Assembly: GCA_022601215.1 (NCBI GenBank)
Contig: JAHZIZ010000461.1
Coordinates: 1 to 6,635, forward strand
DNA: 6,635 bases
Direction: 5' to 3'
Source of the DNA: Bacteroidota bacterium
GTDB taxonomy: Bacteria > Bacteroidota > Bacteroidia > Flavobacteriales > Flavobacteriaceae
In this document: in pieces, positions 1-6,218 of the stretch
Numbering within the stretch: position 1 is the stretch's first letter
Layout: each line of letters starts with the position of its first letter
Notes under the pieces: model-generated
Told to the model about the DNA's origin: nothing
Seen by the model: only the letters and a program-made list of their open reading frames with translations
The model's database searches: none
Program-made: the position numbers and the translations under genes

Positions 1-1025
1 ATAAGCGTAATAAATAATGATAATACTAATGACAAGGCTGTAGACCCTACAAAAGACATTTCCTTCTGCATGGTAATCCCAATGGCAATTAAACTCATAA
101 CCACAATGTGACCTGCCGTAATGTTTGCAAACAAACGAACCATTAACGAGAATGGCTTAATGATTAGCGTTCCTGCCACTTCAATTAGGGCTAACAATGG
201 TCGTAATAAAACTGGAACTCCTGGCATCCACAATTGGTGGCTCCAAAAATGACCATTACTACTTGCTAGATAAATAATCAATGTGAAAAGGGCTAATGCA
301 GCCGTAATGGCTAATTGTCCTGTAACGTTAAATCCAAATGGTAATAAACCTGCAAGGTTTGAAATCCAGATGAAAAAGAATACTGTCAATAGGTACCCTG
401 TAAACTTTCTGTATTTAGGTCCAATGTTTGGTTCGGCAATCTCATCTCGTACATATAGTACTAACGGTTCTAATACTCTACCAAAACCAGTTGGAATTGC
501 TTTTTTCTTGTATTGTTTTCCTAATCTACCAAACCATAAGATCATTAACAGTCCGAAAAAGATAATTCCGAAGACACTTTTGGTGATCGATAAATCAATA
601 GGTGTTGTTGCATTGGTCGCATGATGATCTTCGTCGAAGTTCACTGCTGTAGCTCCTGCTTCTAATTCGTATATCTTACCGTGAAGTTTTACAAATTTAC
701 TATCTCCTTTTGTGACTACTTCTTTTCCTTCGTCATCATGGTGAAAAGAAGAAGACATAAATGCACTTAAGCCATTTTCTCCATAAAGGATAACAGGTAA
801 AGGAAAACCTACATGGTGCTCTTGATCGTCAGAGAAATAAGAAAATAAATGAAAATCATGGGAATCCTTTACGTGATGAAGAATATATTCGGTTACTTCT
901 TCTGAAGTATTCACCGGATCTCCTCCGCTACTTTTTTCAACTTTAGCATCACCCTTGGCGAAAGCCGAAAACGAAACCATTAAAATAAGACTTAGAGATG
1001 TAACTGTTTTTAAGACTACCTTCAT
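1..1025 (-). CDS. atpB: F0F1 ATP synthase subunit a (partial, C-terminus beyond left edge)
   Basis: Subunit a forms the proton half-channels of F0 beside the c-ring in the inner membrane. The 341 visible codons begin at an ATG at 1025 and stay open to the window edge, so the C-terminus is missing. Residues 1-23 are a signal peptide with an A-F-A cleavage site before K24. Residues 24-145 form a hydrophilic, probably periplasmic segment rich in His and Asp (HH at 50-51, 70-71, 95-96 and 134-135). Membrane helices follow at about 147-166, 208-229 and 235-254, then the re-entrant region. The hallmark MVRLFANITAGH holds the essential arginine, here R297, the counterpart of E. coli aR210; SNLAGLLPF (222-230) is also typical. 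E. coli subunit a is about 271 residues with no such extension; long N-termini are usual in Bacteroidota. The gene has its own promoter and lies 83 bases after two ATP-synthase-associated membrane genes. The identity is secure. Confidence 0.96.
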   Translation of the reverse strand, partial: MKVVLKTVTSLSLILMVSFSAFAKGDAKVEKSSGGDPVNTSEEVTEYILHHVKDSHDFHLFSYFSDDQEHHVGFPLPVILYGENGLSAFMSSSFHHDDEGKEVVTKGDSKFVKLHGKIYELEAGATAVNFDEDHHATNATTPIDLSITKSVFGIIFFGLLMILWFGRLGKQYKKKAIPTGFGRVLEPLVLYVRDEIAEPNIGPKYRKFTGYLLTVFFFIWISNLAGLLPFGFNVTGQLAITAALALFTLIIYLASSNGHFWSHQLWMPGVPVLLRPLLALIEVAGTLIIKPFSLMVRLFANITAGHIVVMSLIAIGITMQKEMSFVGSTALSLVLSLFITL

Positions 1026-1047
1026 TCCTTAGAAATTCATTTACGGT

Positions 1048-1060
1048 CCTCATTATGAGG
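1048..1060 (-). promoter_or_regulatory. Small dyad in the atpB leader
   Basis: CCTCAT and ATGAGG flank a single central T, so an RNA hairpin of about five pairs with a three-base loop could form between the predicted transcription start and the atpB start codon. It could affect leader stability or ribosome access, or bind a protein. It is short and may be chance. Confidence 0.3.
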
Positions 1061-1074
1061 CCTAAAATTCGGCG

Positions 1075-1082
1075 CAAAGATA
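1075..1082 (-). promoter_or_regulatory. Bacteroidota-type -7 promoter box upstream of atpB
   Basis: Read on the minus strand this is TATCTTTG, an exact match to the Bacteroidota -7 consensus TAnnTTTG, followed by CGCC. It lies in the 83-base gap before atpB. A weak -33-like TTTT (minus strand, 1104-1101) sits 18 bases upstream; the usual TTTG/TTG is not perfect. Transcription would begin near 1068, giving a leader of about 40 bases. The exact box in the right place makes the call reasonable, but no start site is shown. Confidence 0.65.
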
Positions 1083-1108
1083 GCTATTATTTTTTGACTT
1101 AAAACACC

Positions 1109-1516
1109 TTATTCAGCATTTTTTGACAGGGTCAAATTATTTAATAATCGGCTTATAAAAAACACTTCTAAACCGATCATTAAAAACATGGGAATCAGCA
1201 AGTTAAGGCTTTGGGTGTTTGTGAATGAAACTTCCGAAAAAATCTGCTTCGAAAAAACCGCACAAAAGATTCCAATTTTTAACGCCACGCTCACCAGATA
1301 CAAAAAGCCTAGTTGATCTTTGAATTTTTTCGTTTTCAGTAAAAGAAAAAGAAGGACACAAAGGGCTAAAGAAAACCCACCAAAAAACAAGTACAAACTC
1401 GTAATTGAAATAGGGGATACCGCCGCTATTCTTGATAATAAAGTAATATGTGTAAAATAACCAAGTCCTGCCAAGCTGGAAAAGCTTATCACGTACATCA
1501 ACAATTGTCTACTCAT
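1109..1516 (-). CDS. Four-helix membrane protein, DUF6168-like, ATP-synthase-associated
   Basis: A 135-residue integral membrane protein with four hydrophobic stretches at about 5-27, 37-60, 70-89 and 104-126, joined by short loops; the K-T-K-K-F-K-D stretch (61-67) is probably cytoplasmic. There are no catalytic motifs. From memory it resembles the DUF6168 family, found in flavobacteria between an AtpZ-like gene and atpB; that name is recalled, not searched. The start ATG (1516-1514) overlaps the TGA stop of the upstream gene in an ATGA, implying translational coupling. Many bacteria place atpI or atpR/atpZ helpers directly before atpB, so by position this could be a clade-specific assembly or ion-supply helper for the c-ring. 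That role is inference. No terminator follows before the atpB promoter. Confidence 0.8.
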   Translation of the reverse strand: MSRQLLMYVISFSSLAGLGYFTHITLLSRIAAVSPISITSLYLFFGGFSLALCVLLFLLLKTKKFKDQLGFLYLVSVALKIGIFCAVFSKQIFSEVSFTNTQSLNLLIPMFLMIGLEVFFISRLLNNLTLSKNAE

Positions 1517-1731
1517 TTCTTATTCATTCTATTTACGCGATATACAATCATAAACATCGCCGAGAAAACAGCGACTAGGGTAAGTACTTCTTCAAGATAA
1601 TGAGTCGTCAACTTTTCATCAAGCCATTTCCCTAGAAGATTTCCTAGAAAAATAATGAGTCCCATTTGAAGACCTATCCCAGAAAAAACCGCCCAATTTC
1701 TCATTGCCGAATTTTTCCTATTCTTTGTCAT
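1513..1731 (-). CDS. AtpZ/AtpI family protein (ATP synthase assembly helper)
   Basis: A 72-residue protein with a basic N-terminus and two membrane helices at about 13-35 and 48-66. The first helix carries the family pattern of spaced glycines with a glutamine, G-x-G-L-Q-M-G (18-24), then G30, G34 and W-L-D (36-38). AtpI and AtpZ proteins are encoded just upstream of F0F1 structural genes; AtpI helps assemble the c-ring, and AtpZ/AtpI pairs have been linked to Mg2+/Ca2+ transport. Length and topology suit AtpZ-type proteins (about 70-100 residues). It follows the bactofilin by 15 bases and overlaps the next gene by 4 bases, so it is part of that transcript. The family call is solid; the exact role in this lineage is not shown by the sequence. 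Confidence 0.87.
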   Translation of the reverse strand: MTKNRKNSAMRNWAVFSGIGLQMGLIIFLGNLLGKWLDEKLTTHYLEEVLTLVAVFSAMFMIVYRVNRMNKK

Positions 1732-1746
1732 TCTTAAGTAATGTGG

Positions 1747-2184
1747 TTATTGCACCTCAGTGGCGTCTTTCTTAACACGCTGACTACGATCATAAGGACT
1801 AGGTTTGTCATTTGCAGCAGCCTTCTTAGAACCGTGCATACTACAAGTTGCGTTAAAGGTGGCTCCAGGCTCTACTGCCAATTTTCCTACCATCACTTCC
1901 CCTTCAATATGGGCTGTCGATTTTAAGGTGAGCGTTCCTGAAACATCCAAGTTCCCCTCAAAACGGCCTTCAATATCGGCATTCTCGCAAATGAGTTTTC
2001 CTTTAATGATTCCACTCTTTCCAAGAACAACTTTAGAAGGCTTACTAATAGTACCTTCAATAGTACCGTCTACTCTAAAAAACCCATTAGAGATAATGTC
2101 TCCTTTGAGCTGTGTTCCTTCATTAATTCTGTTTTGGCTTGCTGTTGGTTCCATAACTTTCTTGTCTTTTTTATCTGAAAACAT
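1747..2184 (-). CDS. Bactofilin (polymer-forming cytoskeletal protein)
   Basis: Bactofilins assemble without nucleotide into filaments or sheets at the inner membrane and act as scaffolds for envelope processes such as cell-wall synthesis, polarity and stalk growth. This 145-residue protein has a charged N-terminal tail (1-19), a bactofilin core at about 20-117 and a charged, disordered C-terminal tail. The core shows the repeating right-handed beta-helix pattern of short hydrophobic strands broken by glycine turns, such as VDGTIEGTI (38-46), then SGIIKGKL, ADIEGRFEGNLDVSG and AHIEGEVMVG. The size is typical of the family. The ATG at 2184 is 6 bases after the sprE stop; a second in-frame Met (M11) would also keep the whole core. 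Its tight placement between sprE and ATP synthase genes suggests co-expression. Antisense ORFs across it are shadows. Confidence 0.9.
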   Translation of the reverse strand: MFSDKKDKKVMEPTASQNRINEGTQLKGDIISNGFFRVDGTIEGTISKPSKVVLGKSGIIKGKLICENADIEGRFEGNLDVSGTLTLKSTAHIEGEVMVGKLAVEPGATFNATCSMHGSKKAAANDKPSPYDRSQRVKKDATEVQ

Positions 2185-2190
2185 AGGGGA

Positions 2191-4767
2191 CTATTTTTGG
2201 GGATTATCGTTTTCTTCTACTTGGACTGATTGCTGTAAATAATCATTCAGGTTTTTATGAATTTGAATGGTCTTATAGTTTGGCGAAGAGATTTCAAAAT
2301 ATGGATACGACACTCTATAGTCGTCATTCTCCTGAAGCACTTGTGCAAACCCCCTACCTCCTAGTTGGGTATTAAGGCCATGAATAACCACTAATCTCGT
2401 ACTTGGATTGTAGTAGTCTACAGAGGTTGATAATTTATCATAGTTATACCGAGTAATAGCCTCATCAATTTGTTTTTGCAAGGCTTCCGCACTTGCCATA
2501 TTGTCGCTAGTAAATTGATACACTACCTTCCATTTATCACCTTCGGCTGTTGCGAAATCTTTCTTGGCCAATTGTGGGATCACTCTATCATAAATTTCCT
2601 GAGCCTGCTTGCCTTCTGTAGATTGAGGATAGTTCAGCGCAATAAAATTCAATGCCTTCTTATAAGCTTCAAACCCGTCCTGTCTTGCCAAGGCAGTTGC
2701 CTTCAACATTTCTAATTTAGGAACAATTCCGTTACCCGTGTATAGGGTTATATATTCTTCAGCAGTACGTATGACATGCGCATATCGCCCATCCTCAAAC
2801 TCTTTGTACAACGCTTTGTATTTAAACTCCGGGCTGGATTCATCTGTTGCCAATTGCACATTCGGGTTTCTTAAAATCTCCGCATAACGAGAATCTGCAT
2901 GATTGGACAAAATATCATTCTTCCATTTGGCTGCCATGGCCTCGTTTTCGGTCAACTCGTAAATTTTAAACAAATTGTATTTAGCTGGCAACACCAGTCG
3001 TTCTTCTGGACCAAATCCTAACAGCCCTTCTAATCGGTTGGTTGCTAAATCATATTCTCTAAACTTCTCTTTGTAAATAAGTCCTAATTGGTAGTATGCA
3101 AAATTACGGTCACCCGCAAGACTGTCTATAACGGCAGGGTCCTTCGGAATCTTCGCTAAATAGGTTTCCGGTTTAAATCTTTCACTTTCGGAAATAATCT
3201 CTTCTTGAGCAGCCAATTCTTCCTGTCCTTGAAAAGAACCTTTCTTTCTTGAAGACAAACGCCATTGATCTTCTAACTTACGATCTCCCCATACTTTTCG
3301 GAACTCTCCTTTTCCATAAGCAACCGTCGTACTGTTATAAAAATAGAAGGTTCCTCCATCGTTTCCACGTCCAATGCCGCCTCCAGGATTTTTTTTGTAA
3401 AACTCCTGATTGGCCACCTTTTCTTCCTGGGCAACTTGGGCAATAGAATCTTCTATTGCTTTTTGCTTCAATTTAGAAGTATAGTCGGTAAAGAATGCCA
3501 ACTGATCCGCATCGCTCATAGCCGCAATTCTCAATATAGAATCGTTTCGCACGGCAATATCTTCGTATTTAATTACGTCATCCAAGTTCTCACGCTTCTT
3601 CTTAATTCGTCTCCAAGGGCGCGTCTTTTCAGTTAAAAAAGTAAGGGTGCTATCGTAATAAGCACCTGCATTCTTGTATTCGGCATTATCGAAACTAATC
3701 TCAGCCAACGTAGAATAATTAATAGATTGTAGCACCTTATCATTGGCATAGGCCTGGATTGATTTATTATAATAAATAACCGCCGTATCTATATTGGCCG
3801 TATTTCTATAATATTCACCCATTCCATTGTAGATGATATCTTTAAACGGACGGTTTTCACGATCTTTCTCTAAATCCTGAAGCAATTCCAAATAAGCTAT
3901 TTTATCACCCCCTTCGTAATCAAAGTTTCTTCCCTTCGCCAAATAAGAATGTATCATATACACTCTAGGAGATTTACGATTCAGTTCAATCACCTCATCG
4001 AAAGCCATATTTGCACTATCTCTGTGTTCTAGACGATTATACAATTGACCTTTTATGAAAGAATATCTTCCTTTGAGTTCGTTATCCTTTACCAGTTCCG
4101 ACGCTAATTTAACATAGGGTAATGCCTCTGGCAGCGAATCTAAATTGATATACGCCTGCGCCATAATCGCTGAGGCATCTGCCTTATCTTCATCACTAAT
4201 GTCATCGTTTTCCAATGCTTTCCCAAGCTCTTCTAAAGCAACCTCCTCATTGTTAAGACGAATATTGGTCTTCGCTTTCCACATTTGTGCCTTGTTAATG
4301 CTGTTACTCGTTGCGTAGCGATTTAGAATAAAATTAAACGCATCTTGTGCCGCTACATAACGCTCGTCATAGTAACGGGCTTTTCCCAGCAACATATAGG
4401 CTTCATCTACTTGTGGATTATGCTCCTTTCCATCAATATAGATGGAGTGTTTTTGAATAGCCTTGGCCGCTTTTTCTTCGGCTCTACCAAATTTAGACTC
4501 GTTTTGTGGCTTCTCACCAGGTTTCAGGATTTTCTCCTCATTGAGCTGAATACGCTCTACGGGTAAAATTTCCCAAAAATTATCTTTGAAAGTAGCGGCT
4601 AGTGTTTCTTTTCCTTCATCGAAAGCTAATTGCCCGTTGTACAAGGCATTAAACTCTCCAGTCACCGCGTGGTAGTTACGACTCATGAAGGTGTTCTTCT
4701 TTCGCGAGCAAGCGGCTAGCATTAGAAGTGAAAGTATAAGTAAGGTAATTTTTTGTATGCTTTTCAA
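2191..4767 (-). CDS. sprE: SprE/PorW-type TPR lipoprotein of gliding motility and T9SS
   Basis: SprE (F. johnsoniae) and PorW (P. gingivalis) are outer-membrane-associated lipoproteins needed for type IX secretion; PorW is reported to link the translocon side to the PorK/PorN ring. This 858-residue protein is close to the roughly 870 residues of F. johnsoniae SprE. A lipoprotein signal peptide ends in a lipobox L-A-A-C with lipidated C20. Helical TPR-like repeats cover about 120-265 and 305-380, then a charged linker (about 385-455), a glycine-rich stretch (462-472), a conserved-looking basic segment V-W-G-D-R...W-R-L-S (492-505), further TPR-like helices (about 555-725) and a C-terminal alpha/beta region (about 745-845). 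The start is TTG (4767-4765): the frame is closed by TAG at 4794-4792, no ATG lies between, and the first internal ATG is codon 16, inside the signal peptide. Bactofilin follows by 6 bases. SprE is the best match, but other long TPR lipoproteins exist. Confidence 0.85.
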   Translation of the reverse strand: MKSIQKITLLILSLLMLAACSRKKNTFMSRNYHAVTGEFNALYNGQLAFDEGKETLAATFKDNFWEILPVERIQLNEEKILKPGEKPQNESKFGRAEEKAAKAIQKHSIYIDGKEHNPQVDEAYMLLGKARYYDERYVAAQDAFNFILNRYATSNSINKAQMWKAKTNIRLNNEEVALEELGKALENDDISDEDKADASAIMAQAYINLDSLPEALPYVKLASELVKDNELKGRYSFIKGQLYNRLEHRDSANMAFDEVIELNRKSPRVYMIHSYLAKGRNFDYEGGDKIAYLELLQDLEKDRENRPFKDIIYNGMGEYYRNTANIDTAVIYYNKSIQAYANDKVLQSINYSTLAEISFDNAEYKNAGAYYDSTLTFLTEKTRPWRRIKKKRENLDDVIKYEDIAVRNDSILRIAAMSDADQLAFFTDYTSKLKQKAIEDSIAQVAQEEKVANQEFYKKNPGGGIGRGNDGGTFYFYNSTTVAYGKGEFRKVWGDRKLEDQWRLSSRKKGSFQGQEELAAQEEIISESERFKPETYLAKIPKDPAVIDSLAGDRNFAYYQLGLIYKEKFREYDLATNRLEGLLGFGPEERLVLPAKYNLFKIYELTENEAMAAKWKNDILSNHADSRYAEILRNPNVQLATDESSPEFKYKALYKEFEDGRYAHVIRTAEEYITLYTGNGIVPKLEMLKATALARQDGFEAYKKALNFIALNYPQSTEGKQAQEIYDRVIPQLAKKDFATAEGDKWKVVYQFTSDNMASAEALQKQIDEAITRYNYDKLSTSVDYYNPSTRLVVIHGLNTQLGGRGFAQVLQENDDYRVSYPYFEISSPNYKTIQIHKNLNDYLQQSVQVEENDNPQK

Positions 4768-4827
4768 AATGCGATCTATTGGTATGATATTCTAACTTAA
4801 TTCCTTTGTCTTTAGTATATAACCCTA

Positions 4828-4859
4828 CAAAAGGAAACGTAAAAATACGTTTCTTTTTG
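4828..4859. repeat. Near-perfect inverted repeat, 14-bp arms, in divergent promoter region
   Basis: The left arm CAAAAGGAAACGTA (4828-4841) and right arm TACGTTTCTTTTTG (4846-4859) are complementary at 13 of 14 positions, the other being a G-T pair, around an AAAA loop. It lies between divergently transcribed sprE (61 bases from its start) and the reductase (176 bases from its start). No gene converges here, so it is unlikely to be a terminator. TACGTTTC on each strand matches the TAnnTTTG box at five of six fixed positions, and TATTTTTA (minus strand, 4847-4840) also differs by one base. It may be an operator for a dimeric regulator or a 5' leader hairpin. The repeat is seen directly; the function is inferred. 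Confidence 0.75.
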
Positions 4860-5014
4860 ATATGGACCCTTAATTAGAACAAAATTTGGGTGTCTTTGGC
4901 TATTTCAAGCATTTTTGAATCGAAAAAGTAGCGTGCGCTTTTATAGACTTCGCAAGGAAATGGTGTGGTGCTTTTTTGTTGCATCCAAGTCGCATCTAAA
5001 ACCACCGTTTTCAT

Positions 5015-5022
5015 TATTTTTG
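5015..5022 (+). promoter_or_regulatory. Bacteroidota-type -7 promoter box for the reductase gene
   Basis: TATTTTTG matches TAnnTTTG exactly and is followed by CA and an A-rich run. Its last base is 13 bases before the ATG at 5036, so transcription would start only a few bases before the start codon, giving a very short leader. No clear TTTG -33 element lies 17-23 bases upstream; the nearest T-rich TTTTTTG ends at 4978, which is too far. Confidence 0.6.
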
Positions 5023-5035
5023 CAAAAAAAATTCT

Positions 5036-6085
5036 ATGAGCGACTTCCACGCCCTTTCCATTTCAGAAATACAACAAGAAACTCCAAATTCAGTTTCTAT
5101 CAGTTTTCAAGTGCCTGATGCACTTGCGGCTACCTTCCAATTCAAGGCTGGGCAGTACATCACTTTAAAACACACCATAGATGGAAAAGAGGTGCGTCGT
5201 GCCTATTCCCTTTGCAGTAGTCCGAGCAGTGGCATTTTACGCGTGGGAATAAAGAAAGTAGAGGGAGGAACCTTTTCGGTCTACGCCAACGAATCATTGA
5301 AAGTTGGAGACGTATTATCCGTTATGCTTCCCGAAGGAAATTTTGTCTTCGAACCCAATGATGCCAATGCCAAACACTATGCAGCCTTTGCGGCGGGAAG
5401 TGGAATTACCCCAATCCTATCCATTGTAAAGGACGTTTTGGAGCGTGAAGCTAATAGTTCTTTTTCTTTAGTCTTTGGGAATAAAAGTAAGGCAGAAACC
5501 ATGTTTCATGCGGAGTTAACTAAACTCAAAGCCCTACATCCTGAGCGATTAAACCTAACGTATATTTTTAGTCAGAGTCAGGAAGAGAATGCATTACGAG
5601 GTCGTATTGAAAAATCTGTGGTGAATTATCTGCTGAAGAATAAATTCCAAGATTACAACTTTGATCGTTTTTACCTCTGTGGACCAGAAGCCATGATTAA
5701 TGAAGTTTCTAACACTTTGATCGCCCGTGGTATTTCAAAAGAAAATATCCTTTTCGAGTTGTTTACCTCTTCCGATGAAGGAGCGCTTACCGAAGCTCAC
5801 GATGGAAGCACTCAGGTAACGGTTATTGTGGACGACGAAACCGAAACGTTTACCATGTCGCAGGAGAAAAGTGTGCTTGACGCCGCTTTAGAAAACGATT
5901 TGGATCCTCCATATTCTTGTCAGGGCGGAATTTGCAGTTCTTGTATTGCCCGAGTAAAAGAAGGAAAAGTAGAGATGCGTAAAAACCAAATCCTTACCGA
6001 CAGCGAACTCGCCGAAGGCCTTGTGCTTACCTGCCAGTCACACCCTACCACGGCTACCTTGGTGGTAGATTACGATGATGTATAA
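5036..6085 (+). CDS. PaaE/PaaK-type ferredoxin reductase (FAD, NAD(P), 2Fe-2S)
   Basis: A soluble 349-residue electron-transfer protein that passes electrons from NAD(P)H through FAD to a C-terminal 2Fe-2S cluster and on to a partner. The N-terminal FAD-binding barrel (about 1-105) has the flavin motif RAYS (55-58). The NAD(P)-binding domain (about 112-240) has GSGITP (121-126) and CGPEAM (215-220). The plant-type ferredoxin domain (about 258-349) has ligands C295, C300, C303 and C333, spaced C-x4-C-x2-C-x29-C. Domain order and length match PaaE (about 356 residues), the reductase of phenylacetyl-CoA epoxidase; related reductases serve other oxygenases, hydroxylases and desaturases. No paaABCD genes or other oxygenase are next to it, so the partner is unknown. 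It has its own -7 box and a hairpin after the stop, so it appears monocistronic. ATG 5036 is supported by the close promoter box. All key residues are intact. Confidence 0.93.
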   Translation: MSDFHALSISEIQQETPNSVSISFQVPDALAATFQFKAGQYITLKHTIDGKEVRRAYSLCSSPSSGILRVGIKKVEGGTFSVYANESLKVGDVLSVMLPEGNFVFEPNDANAKHYAAFAAGSGITPILSIVKDVLEREANSSFSLVFGNKSKAETMFHAELTKLKALHPERLNLTYIFSQSQEENALRGRIEKSVVNYLLKNKFQDYNFDRFYLCGPEAMINEVSNTLIARGISKENILFELFTSSDEGALTEAHDGSTQVTVIVDDETETFTMSQEKSVLDAALENDLDPPYSCQGGICSSCIARVKEGKVEMRKNQILTDSELAEGLVLTCQSHPTTATLVVDYDDV

Positions 6086-6090
6086 TAGTA

Positions 6091-6144
6091 GTGCGCATTG
6101 ATGAATGCGCACAACCATTTGTTGGACGTCACATTTTTTTTTTT
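6091..6144 (+). terminator. Hairpin and T-run after the reductase gene
   Basis: GTGCGCATT (6091-6099) and AATGCGCAC (6104-6112) form a perfect 9-bp GC-containing stem with a GATG loop, beginning 5 bases after the stop codon. A run of eleven T follows at 6134-6144, but 21 bases separate it from the stem, so this is not a textbook intrinsic terminator. The hairpin may end transcription weakly or protect the mRNA 3' end. Confidence 0.6.
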
Positions 6145-6153
6145 ACATCTTTA
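6118..6153 (+). promoter_or_regulatory. Weak candidate promoter for the right-edge gene
   Basis: A -33-like TTTG (6118-6121) is followed, 24 bases on, by CATCTTTA (6146-6153), which keeps the A and the TTT of TAnnTTTG but misses its first T and last G. The T-run lies between them. A start near 6160 would give a leader of about 60 bases before the ATG at 6219. No better box appears in the 133-base gap. Low confidence. Confidence 0.25.
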
Positions 6154-6218
6154 CAGCACTTCCCCAGTGATGCGTTTGGCATCGAACTATTGCTATTCAT
6201 TTATTTAATACTTCAATT

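Noticed and set aside
283..624. Plus-strand open frame of 113 codons inside atpB
   Set aside because: It is the antisense shadow of the F0 subunit a gene, which has an unambiguous conserved translation here; its own translation has no recognisable domain.
1732..1746. Possible separate promoter between bactofilin and the AtpZ-like gene
   Set aside because: The gap is 15 bases and holds no TAnnTTTG box, so co-transcription is the simpler reading.
1805..2242. Plus-strand open frame of 145 codons opposite the bactofilin gene
   Set aside because: The minus strand gives a clear bactofilin beta-helix pattern; the plus frame also runs into the sprE end and has no family features, so it is a shadow.
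3249..3636. Short plus-strand open frames opposite sprE
   Set aside because: They lie fully inside a well-supported long minus-strand gene and read as low-quality antisense translations.
4828..4859. Intrinsic terminator reading of the long palindrome
   Set aside because: Both flanking genes point away from it, so no transcript is expected to end here; the stem is AT-rich and no T-run follows the full stem on either strand.
4981..4996. Direct repeat GCATC upstream of the reductase gene
   Set aside because: Only five bases repeated twice, eleven bases apart; this is easily chance and I see no further copies in phase.
4915..5118. Plus-strand open frame of 67 codons in the sprE-reductase gap
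   Set aside because: It overlaps the reductase start in another frame, spans the promoter box, and its translation is basic and aromatic without any domain pattern.
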